DNA from: Parasulfitobacter algicola
GTDB taxonomy: Bacteria > Pseudomonadota > Alphaproteobacteria > Rhodobacterales > Rhodobacteraceae
Length of the DNA: 64,000 nucleotides
Direction of reading: 5' to 3'
NCBI RefSeq assembly: GCF_013315265.1
Contig: NZ_JABUFE010000006.1
Coordinates: forward strand, 62,001 to 126,000
Position 1 is the stretch's first letter. The number at the start of each line of letters is the position of its first letter. This document shows, piece by piece, positions 57,472 through 64,000 of this stretch. The notes under the pieces were generated by a model, which did no database searches, was not told the origin of the DNA, and saw nothing but the letters and a program-made list of their open reading frames with translations. Made by a program: the position numbers and the translations under genes.

Positions 57472-58107
57472 ATGGCGCTGTTGTTTGGGTTACTTGCGCC
57501 CCTGCAACTGTTCAACGATATCGTGCTGCGCATCGGTCGTGCGCTGGCGATTGCGGCATTGGCGATCATGGTTTGTATTATTCTAGGCCAGATCTTTTTC
57601 CGATATCTGAGTGATGGTTGGGCTTTTGATCAGGTCAGAACGTATGTCTGGGCAGGTTTGCCCAAGGCAGCTTTGTCATGGACAGAAGAAGGCGCACGCT
57701 TTTTGATGCTTTGGATGACAGGGCTGATTGCACCTATGGCCTATCGCTATGGTGGCTTTGTGTCGATTGATATGCTGGAACGCGCCCTGCCTCGCATTCT
57801 GGCGGCTATCTTGGGTTTACTGCTAACCTGTATTGCAGCTATTGTGATCATCTATTGCGTTATACTGGGCTGGGATAACGTGACATCCTTTACAGCAAGT
57901 GGTCGTTCGGGGTCTTTGGAACTTCCATTGGATTGGTTCGGCGGCGAACGTATCAGATTTAAAAACAGATGGGCTTTTGCATCGCTGTTTGTTGGCTTTT
58001 GTTTGCTTTTGATCGTGAATACGGAGCTGCTTTTACGCCAAGTTATCAGCTTGTTCGGTGGCGGCGATAACCTTCGTCCGTTCGAGACCACGGAAAGGAT
58101 CGACTGA
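57472..58107 (+). CDS. TRAP transporter small permease (DctQ)
   Basis: The 211-residue membrane protein has four main hydrophobic segments (about 24-45, 72-95, 105-130 and 165-190) and the DctQ-type segment SWTEEGARFLMLWMTGLIAP. It is longer than usual, with an extra cytosolic or periplasmic stretch around residues 50-70. GGGAGGACGCGCC precedes the ATG. It pairs with the DctM subunit, whose start overlaps its stop. Confidence 0.9.
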   Translation: MALLFGLLAPLQLFNDIVLRIGRALAIAALAIMVCIILGQIFFRYLSDGWAFDQVRTYVWAGLPKAALSWTEEGARFLMLWMTGLIAPMAYRYGGFVSIDMLERALPRILAAILGLLLTCIAAIVIIYCVILGWDNVTSFTASGRSGSLELPLDWFGGERIRFKNRWAFASLFVGFCLLLIVNTELLLRQVISLFGGGDNLRPFETTERID

Positions 58108-59594
58108 TGCTGCTTTGGTTCCTGCCGCTGTTTCTTATTATCCTGATGCTGGGATTGCCGGTCATCTTCGCGTTGCTTCTTGCGCCAGGTACCTTGCTGA
58201 TTGCAGATGGATCAACACGAGATTTACCTGTGCTTTATCGCAATCTTTACAATGGTATAGATAGCTTTCCATTAATGGCCTTGCCCTTTTTCATGCTCGC
58301 AGGCGAAATTATGAACAGAGGCGGGATCACAAACCGCCTGGTCGAATTCAGCCAGGCCTTTATGGGGCACCTGCGCGGCGGTCTTGCCCATGTGAACATC
58401 CTGTCCTCGATGCTGTTTGCTGGATTATCAGGGTCTGCGGTTGCTGATACGTCTGCCCTTGGATCGACCTTGATCCCGGCGATGGAAAAGAATGGCTATA
58501 GCCGCAAGTTTGCAGCGGCGATCACTGCAGCGTCGTCGGTCATTGGGCCGATTATCCCACCATCGGGGATCATGATCATTTATGCCTATGTGATGGGCGA
58601 AAGCGTGGCCGCGCTGTTTTTGGCGGGGATTGTACCGGGTATTCTGGTTGGGGCTGGCTTAATGCTGGTCGTCAGACTGATGGCAGACAGATACGATCTG
58701 CCAAAAGCGGAACGTATTGTTCATAAAAATCAAACCATAACACCGCTTGAAGGTGTTGTTGCATCGATCCTAGTGCGCATCAACATTGCGGCCTTGCTAT
58801 ATGGTCTGTTTGTACTGTTTCGCTGGATGTTTGCGCTGAACGTCAATCCCAACGGCTGGCTTATCTTTCTGATCATGTTGCCCGTTGCCCATGGGCTTTT
58901 GGTATGGATGAAGGCCAACGTCAGCGATGATTTTCGCCTGATCTGCAAAAAGGCAGTCGCGCCACTGCAGACCCCCATTATCATTTTGGGCGGTATTCTG
59001 ATTGGCGTGTTCACCCCGACCGAAGCCTCTGCCATCGCCGTTGCCTATGCCCTGGTGATCAGCTTTTTCGTATTGCGATCCATGTCAGTAAAAGATTTAA
59101 CCGGCGTCCTAGCGCGATCTGCATTGGCATCATCATCGGTCTTGCTGCTGGTCGGGGCCGCTGTCGCGTTTAAAACAGTCGTATCGCTGTCGTTTGCACC
59201 ACAGATATTGGCCGAATTCCTGACGTCGCTTAGCGAAAACCCCTTGATCATTCTGTTCCTGATCAACATCTTGCTGTTCATAGTCGGCATGTTTCTGGAT
59301 GCAGGCCCGGCGATCATTATTCTGGGCCCGATCCTGGGCCCGATCTTTGTTGATCTGGGCGTACACCCGGTGCATTTCGCCATCATTATGTCGGTGAACC
59401 TAACCGTAGGATTGGCGACGCCACCGATGGGTTTGGTGTTGTTCGTCGCCTCGACTGTCAGTCGGGAAAAAGTCGAAACCATTTCAAAAGCTATTTTGCC
59501 GTTTCTTGCCGTGGAAGTCGTCGTGATCTTTCTGATCACGTATTTTCCATTCATATCTATGACGGTTCCCAGACTTGCGGGATTCGTTCAATAA
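58107..59594 (+). CDS. TRAP transporter large permease (DctM)
   Basis: The 495-residue protein has about twelve helices and DctM hallmarks: SFPLMALPFFMLAGEIMNRG, GLSGSAVADTSALGSTLIPA, IGPIIPPSGIMIIYAY and VNLTVGLATPPMGLVLFVAS. It carries sodium-coupled uptake of organic acids delivered by the periplasmic receptor. A loop near residues 205-230 is longer than in typical members. Its ATG overlaps the DctQ stop by one base. Confidence 0.94.
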   Translation: MLLWFLPLFLIILMLGLPVIFALLLAPGTLLIADGSTRDLPVLYRNLYNGIDSFPLMALPFFMLAGEIMNRGGITNRLVEFSQAFMGHLRGGLAHVNILSSMLFAGLSGSAVADTSALGSTLIPAMEKNGYSRKFAAAITAASSVIGPIIPPSGIMIIYAYVMGESVAALFLAGIVPGILVGAGLMLVVRLMADRYDLPKAERIVHKNQTITPLEGVVASILVRINIAALLYGLFVLFRWMFALNVNPNGWLIFLIMLPVAHGLLVWMKANVSDDFRLICKKAVAPLQTPIIILGGILIGVFTPTEASAIAVAYALVISFFVLRSMSVKDLTGVLARSALASSSVLLLVGAAVAFKTVVSLSFAPQILAEFLTSLSENPLIILFLINILLFIVGMFLDAGPAIIILGPILGPIFVDLGVHPVHFAIIMSVNLTVGLATPPMGLVLFVASTVSREKVETISKAILPFLAVEVVVIFLITYFPFISMTVPRLAGFVQ

Positions 59595-59617
59595 ACAGCT
59601 GTCAGAGGGAGGACATC

Positions 59618-60676
59618 ATGCTGAAAACCTTAACGAAAAAGCTTATGGTCGCGGGGCTTCTTGCCACGGGTCCAATGGCGGCAATGGCGCAGGAATATAC
59701 GCTGCGTGCCACTGCAAACTCAAACGAGAATGACGAAGATTACGATGGTCTTGTCGTGTTCAAAAACTATGTCGAGGCAGCGTCAAACGGTGCCATCGCT
59801 GTGGAAATTTTCATGGGTACTCAGCTTTGTGCCAAGGGGATCGAATGTCTTCAGGGCGTGTCTGACGGATCCATTGATATTTATATCTCGACCTCCGGCG
59901 GGGCTGCGGGCGTTTTCCCGTATGTTCAGGTGCTTGATCTGCCGTATCTGATGTCTGACGACCGCGTGGCTGAACACGTATTGTCGGGTGACTTCGTGCG
60001 CACCATGCGTGACATGGCACTTGAAGATTCAGATGGCACAATCCGTTTGATGACGATTGGCAACACAGGCGGCTGGCGCAATTTTGCTAACACGCAGCGC
60101 CGTGTCGCATCACCATCCGATATGGAAGGTTTGAAAATCCGCACTGTGGTTGCCGACCTGCCGCAAGAGTTGGTTCGTGCACTTGGCGCTGCACCCACAC
60201 CGATCCCGTGGGCCGAACTGTTCACAAGTTTTCAGACCGGCGTTGTTGATGGATCGAAAAACGGTATCACCGACATCATGGGTATGAAATTCCCGGATGC
60301 AGGCTTACAATACATCACGCTGGACGGCCACGCCTACATGGGTGCCCTCTGGTGGATGTCGAACGAAAAATTCATGGAAATGCCAGAAGACATGCGCCGT
60401 GTTGTTGTTGACGGCTTCTATGCCCTGCAGCAGGCGACATTCGCATCACCCAAGCGTAAATCAATCCAGGCCTATGAAGATTTCGTCGCTGGTGGTGGTG
60501 ATCTTTACGTGCCAACGCCCGAAGAAAAAGAAGCTTTTAAACAAGCCGCATTGCCCGTTTATGACTGGTTCAAGGAAAACGTGGATGGCGGCGAAAAGAT
60601 CTTTGATGCGTTAAACGCAGCCGTCGCTGAGGCTGAAGAAAGCATTAATGCAGGTCGCGCACGCGACTTAAATTAA
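59618..60676 (+). CDS. TRAP transporter periplasmic receptor (DctP)
   Basis: The 352-residue protein has a signal peptide (MLKTLTKKLMVAGLLATGPM, cleavage after AMA before QEYTL). The mature part is a DctP-type receptor: GVSDGSIDIYISTSGGAAG, SDMEGLKIRTVVADLPQELV with the conserved Arg that binds a carboxylate, and PIPWAELFTSFQTGVVDGSK. The ligand is probably an organic acid-like compound. AGAGGGAGGAC precedes the ATG. A terminator follows, so it ends the operon. Confidence 0.94.
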   Translation: MLKTLTKKLMVAGLLATGPMAAMAQEYTLRATANSNENDEDYDGLVVFKNYVEAASNGAIAVEIFMGTQLCAKGIECLQGVSDGSIDIYISTSGGAAGVFPYVQVLDLPYLMSDDRVAEHVLSGDFVRTMRDMALEDSDGTIRLMTIGNTGGWRNFANTQRRVASPSDMEGLKIRTVVADLPQELVRALGAAPTPIPWAELFTSFQTGVVDGSKNGITDIMGMKFPDAGLQYITLDGHAYMGALWWMSNEKFMEMPEDMRRVVVDGFYALQQATFASPKRKSIQAYEDFVAGGGDLYVPTPEEKEAFKQAALPVYDWFKENVDGGEKIFDALNAAVAEAEESINAGRARDLN

Positions 60677-60695
60677 AATCAACAAAAGCACAGTT

Positions 60696-60727
60696 AAACG
60701 CGGCATTCACCTGATGTCGCGTTTTTT
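60696..60727 (+). terminator. Intrinsic terminator of the monooxygenase-TRAP operon
   Basis: AAACGCG pairs with CGCGTTT, extended by GCAT against ATGT, around a short loop, and a run of six T follows. It lies 20 bases after the DctP stop. Confidence 0.85.
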
Positions 60728-61131
60728 ACAGTCATTTGAGCGTTACGTAAAAACCCAGTTCGGATCGTTTTACGCATTCAAGCCATTTGCATCTTTCTTT
60801 TGCACCAAATCCAGCGACAGTCATGTCTGCGAAAAAAAAGGCGTAGAATTTTCGTAGATCACTTAAACTCTGAGACCTCTTAACCAGAATAAAGCCTTCG
60901 ATTTCGAAAAGTACCGCAATCATTTTAAGTTGTCAGTACTATGAGGCCCGGAAACGCGCTTTAGAAATGAGCGATCTTCGCGCAGCAGGAGCTTTTCTCT
61001 TTGGCAAATTCGTAATTCTTGCGTCCCAAAAATTGTGGTCAAACTGTGAATATCGAGGGAGTTGTCACATTGATCGAGGACACAACCCGCGCCAACTTTA
61101 GTTTTTGCAAAAGGCATGAAAACGGACGTGC
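60728..61131. other. Gene-poor stretch with two short overlapping frames
   Basis: About 400 bases with no recognised gene. On the minus strand two frames of 65 codons (61117-60920) and 63 codons (60923-60732) overlap as ATGA. They could be a tiny gene pair or a broken gene, but neither has a ribosome site or motif I know. Composition is AT-rich. Confidence 0.3.
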
Positions 61132-61689
61132 TTATGTCACCTTTGTTTGATTTTTCAGAGCTATAAAGGCAATCGCATTACAAATCCAATCCACATGATT
61201 TTGCATCTCTTCACGCGGATCAAGCCATCCACGACCCGACTCAATAATAACCTCGTTTGTATTGATATGTAGAACAATCTTAACAGTTCGAAAATCGTCC
61301 CGTTTCCAAGTACGGGATTTGCTGGGTGACTTAATATCAACCTTATGAATATCTGAAATACTAAAAATCCTGGTCGGCTGCGTATAAAACCACAGTATCC
61401 TGACATCGACAAATAAAGTACGACTTGGGATATCAAAGCTATAGGTTCTCACAACAAGTGGCGCAAAAAATAGACATAAAAGAACGACCACACTACCAAC
61501 AACAGGAAGCGAAAATGCCATAAATTCAAGGTACATAGCAAGGCTTTCACCTTCCATCAACACAGCAAACATGACGCTGACAAGCCAAAAAACAATGATG
61601 AATATTGGTAAGGCAAAAAGTTCTGCAAAGGTTGGTTTATTAGACAAAACCAACCTATTATCGCTTTTTTCCAGCAGCTTAAGCCGCAC
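61132..61689 (-). CDS. Small membrane protein with a PH-like domain, hypothetical
   Basis: The 185-residue protein has two hydrophobic segments (about 27-48 and 58-80) and a beta-rich cytosolic part (VVRTYSFDIPSRTLFVDVRI, RIFSISDIHKVDIKSPSKSR, EVIIESGRGWLDPREEMQNH). The architecture resembles the 127-residue protein at 45084, but I see no close sequence match. The function is unknown. AT-rich codon use sets it apart from the core genes nearby. Confidence 0.7.
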   Translation of the reverse strand: MRLKLLEKSDNRLVLSNKPTFAELFALPIFIIVFWLVSVMFAVLMEGESLAMYLEFMAFSLPVVGSVVVLLCLFFAPLVVRTYSFDIPSRTLFVDVRILWFYTQPTRIFSISDIHKVDIKSPSKSRTWKRDDFRTVKIVLHINTNEVIIESGRGWLDPREEMQNHVDWICNAIAFIALKNQTKVT

Positions 61690-61776
61690 TGAAATCTCCG
61701 GCAGTTCGCAAGTGCTTAAGGCACATTAACAAATGTACAAATTGATCTGGCGCCGTGCACGAATAGTAATCGAAAA

Positions 61777-62328
61777 TTATTCAGCCGCTTCAGGTGCTTC
61801 TGGGGTTTCAGCTGCAGGCGCTTTAGTGGTTTCATCAAGCTTTGGCTTGCGCGGTCTGCGCGGGCGCTTTGGCTTTTCCGGTGCGCTTTCAGGCGTTTCG
61901 ACCAATCCGCTTTCTTCTGAAGCAGGTGCCGGGATCGCATCAGCAGTTAGATCAGGCTGTGGTGCCTGTGCGGGATCGTTTTCACGATGATCCTGGCGAT
62001 CTGTGCGTTCGCGGTCTCGTTCGGCCTGGCGTTCACGGTTTTCGCGTTCTTGTTGTTCACGGCGCGCATCCATCTCACGCTGTGCTTCACCAAGAAGCCG
62101 CGTGTAATGTTCCGAATGCTGCTGAAAATTCTCAGCCGCAACACGGTCATTGCTAAGTTGTGAATCACGGGCCAGCTGATTGTACTTGTCGATAATTTGC
62201 TGCGGGGTACCGCGCACTTTACCTTCTGGTCCGGAACTGTCGAACACACGATTTACAACATTGCCCGAAGGACGATTATTATTGCGGTTCGGTTTCGACC
62301 GCGAACGTGACTTGTTAGATGATCTCAT
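61777..62328 (-). CDS. DUF4167 protein, probably RNA- or nucleoid-associated
   Basis: The 183-residue protein begins MRSSNKSRSRSKPNRNNNRP, continues with NVVNRVFDSSGPEGKVRGTP and QQIIDKYNQLARDSQLSNDR, and ends in a long charged low-complexity tail rich in Arg, Glu, Pro and Lys. This is the alphaproteobacterial DUF4167 family, usually next to prmC. The basic N-terminus suggests nucleic-acid binding; no function is established. I start at the ATG at 62328; the frame to 62382 adds residues unlike the family. Confidence 0.88.
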   Translation of the reverse strand: MRSSNKSRSRSKPNRNNNRPSGNVVNRVFDSSGPEGKVRGTPQQIIDKYNQLARDSQLSNDRVAAENFQQHSEHYTRLLGEAQREMDARREQQERENRERQAERDRERTDRQDHRENDPAQAPQPDLTADAIPAPASEESGLVETPESAPEKPKRPRRPRKPKLDETTKAPAAETPEAPEAAE

Positions 62329-62515
62329 AAACTTGCTGTCCAGCCCTATGTATGGCCTTTGCCCCGTTCCGATGCCGCACAATCAGGTGGGCCAAATTTT
62401 CGAAAAGCGCAATTTTCTGGTTATTATCGAGGGGAAGACAACCGCCTTCATCCGTCTGATGATGTAGTGATATCATTCTTTATCAATGGAGCAAGGGGAA
62501 TCTGGCCTGTTTTCG

Positions 62516-63361
62516 TTAAACTTGCGCCTTTTTGCCTGTTTTTGCACTGACAACACGGTCACGACCATCCAAATCAGTATAAATTGCGATGTTTTCAAGA
62601 TTTTGCTGCTGAAAGATTTGCTGCACGGCAAGCCCTTGACTGGCCCCAATTTCAACAATCAGACATCCGTTTGCAGTCAGATGATTGGCGGCTTTGGCTG
62701 CAATGGTGCGATAGGGCTGCAATCCATCCCCGCCTGGAGTAAGGGCCATCTGCGGTTCCCAATCGCGCACGTCAGGGGATAAATCAGTCATTTCAGACTG
62801 CGCGATATAAGGGGGGTTCGACACGATAAGGTCAAATAGGCCGGTGATATTTTCAAACCAGTCAGATTGCTGAAACTGCGCGCGATCTTGCAGTTCAAGA
62901 CTTTGTGCATTTCGCCGCGCCACATTCAGGGCAGCCGCAGACAAGTCGACACCTATGCCATTGGCATGTGGCCGTTCGGCCAAAAGCGTTAGCAAAATGC
63001 ATCCCGACCCCACGCCCAAATCAAGCACGGTTTCAAAGGACTTTTGAAGCGCAACCCCAATCAGTGTTTCAGTATCGGGGCGCGGATCCAGAACATCAGG
63101 CGTCACGATAAAGTCCCGGCCATAGAATGCACGCGCGCCAATAATCTGTGCGACAGGTTGGCGCTTTGATCGCGCTGCAATATGTGTTTCAAAAAGCTTC
63201 TGCGCCTGTATTGGCATCGGGTCGGACAAAATCAGGCTTATCCGCCCGGGATTAATCCCCAAAGCATCCACCAGTAGTTTGCGCGCATCACGTGGGGCAT
63301 CTGGCACCCCTGCCCGGTTCAGTACCTTGATTGCATCTGCAAGTGCGTCCGCTGCAATCAT
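62516..63361 (-). CDS. prmC: Release factor glutamine methyltransferase
   Basis: PrmC methylates the glutamine of the GGQ motif of release factors. The 281-residue product has the N-terminal helical domain, the SAM motif [20 protein letters not shown] near residue 115, and the catalytic [12 protein letters not shown] near residue 183. Its ATG overlaps the prfA stop by four bases, the usual coupling of enzyme and substrate genes. Confidence 0.95.
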   Translation of the reverse strand: MIAADALADAIKVLNRAGVPDAPRDARKLLVDALGINPGRISLILSDPMPIQAQKLFETHIAARSKRQPVAQIIGARAFYGRDFIVTPDVLDPRPDTETLIGVALQKSFETVLDLGVGSGCILLTLLAERPHANGIGVDLSAAALNVARRNAQSLELQDRAQFQQSDWFENITGLFDLIVSNPPYIAQSEMTDLSPDVRDWEPQMALTPGGDGLQPYRTIAAKAANHLTANGCLIVEIGASQGLAVQQIFQQQNLENIAIYTDLDGRDRVVSAKTGKKAQV

Positions 63362-63999
63362 GCCTCCATCTCGGCCAGCAGATTGGCCTGATCTTCGGAT
63401 GTCAGCGCATCGACAATATCATCCAGATCGCCCTGCATGATCTGATCCAGCTTATAAAGCGTCAAATTAATACGGTGATCCGTCATGCGGCCTTGCGGAA
63501 AGTTATAGGTGCGGATGCGCTCTGACCGATCACCTGATCCAACCTGAGCCTTTCTGTCCGCGGATCGTTCGTTATCTACGCGCTGACGTTCCAGATCATA
63601 AAGGCGCGTTTTCAAAACCTGCATCGCAATTTCGCGATTGCGGTGTTGGGATTTTTCGGAACTGGTCACGACCAACCCTGTGGGAATATGCGTGATGCGA
63701 ACGGCTGAATCCGTGGTGTTAACATGCTGACCGCCTGCCCCACTGGCGCGCATCGTATCAATGCGAAGATCCTGCGCGTCGACCTGAATATCGACGTCTT
63801 CAGCTTCCGGCAGAACGGCGACTGTGGCTGCACTGGTATGAATGCGTCCCCCGCTTTCTGTTGTTGGCACGCGCTGCACCCGGTGCACACCGCTTTCGTA
63901 TTTCAGCTTGGCAAAAACGCCATCGCCTTGCACATGGGCTGTCACTTCCTTGATCCCGCCAAGTTCTGTGGCTTGTTCTTCTATGATCTCGAACTTCCA
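63358..63999 (-). CDS. prfA: Peptide chain release factor 1, N-terminal part outside the window
   Basis: The 213 codons present encode the C-terminal part of RF1, which ends translation at UAA and UAG. The frame is open to the window edge and begins [20 protein letters not shown]. The catalytic loop [20 protein letters not shown] carries GGQ, the substrate of PrmC, which is encoded just downstream. The segment [20 protein letters not shown] near the end is typical. The stop overlaps prmC. Confidence 0.95.
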   Translation of the reverse strand, partial: WKFEIIEEQATELGGIKEVTAHVQGDGVFAKLKYESGVHRVQRVPTTESGGRIHTSAATVAVLPEAEDVDIQVDAQDLRIDTMRASGAGGQHVNTTDSAVRITHIPTGLVVTSSEKSQHRNREIAMQVLKTRLYDLERQRVDNERSADRKAQVGSGDRSERIRTYNFPQGRMTDHRINLTLYKLDQIMQGDLDDIVDALTSEDQANLLAEMEA

Positions 64000-64000
64000 G

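Overview
The window looks like a chromosomal segment of an alphaproteobacterium of the Rhodobacteraceae (marine Roseobacter group). Evidence: the ligA-recG pair followed by a tiny membrane gene, a trgA-trgB-cysK-mscS run, a DUF4167 gene beside prmC-prfA, TRAP transport genes, a bacteriophytochrome operon, and many 1-4 base gene overlaps. Base composition is moderate, with GC-rich accessory blocks and a few very AT-rich patches. I see no tRNA, rRNA or CRISPR array.

Layout. 1-4.2 kb: core DNA repair (ligA without its 5' end, recG). 4.2-5.6 kb: a decayed Tn3-family transposase. 5.8-11.5 kb: an exported metallophosphoesterase and a bphO-bphP light-sensing pair. 11.9-18.8 kb: a LacI regulator with two operator-like palindromes and a divergent sugar ABC importer, isomerase and dehydrogenase operon. 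18.8-22.2 kb: a fused pair of gene fragments (mipA and DMT exporter), a membrane-bound AraC regulator, a hydrolase and a small lipoprotein. 22.5-28.8 kb: a DevBCA-like ABC exporter with its own outer-membrane factor, headed by a two-component system. 28.9-30.7 kb: a scar zone with an IS3 orfA remnant, a decapitated iclR gene, a frameshifted Mu/TniA-type transposase and a possible 60-codon gene.

30.8-40.8 kb is a long minus-strand run: acuI-like reductase, class V aminotransferase-like gene, photolyase, cyclopropane fatty acid synthase, trgA, a broken trgB, cysK and an MscS channel. It suggests tellurite, oxidative and light stress functions. In trgB the N-terminal cyclotransferase half has decayed while the C-terminal NUDIX half is still open. 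40.9-46.9 kb holds an esterase, an AlkA-type glycosylase, an unrecognised conserved-looking gene and cobK in one minus-strand operon, then an MFS transporter, two uncharacterised genes and a squalene/phytoene-synthase-like gene. 47-50.2 kb: citramalate synthase and a compositionally mosaic cysS, separated by palindromes. 50.4-52 kb: marR divergent from DUF1428 and GST-like genes across a perfect palindrome.

52.9-60.7 kb is the best candidate for an undescribed pathway: a Gfo/Idh dehydrogenase and GntR regulator divergent from a luciferase-like monooxygenase, aldo/keto reductase, flavin reductase and a complete TRAP transporter. This reads as uptake plus flavin-dependent oxidation of an unknown organic acid-like substrate. 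61-64 kb returns to core genes (DUF4167, prmC, 3' part of prfA).
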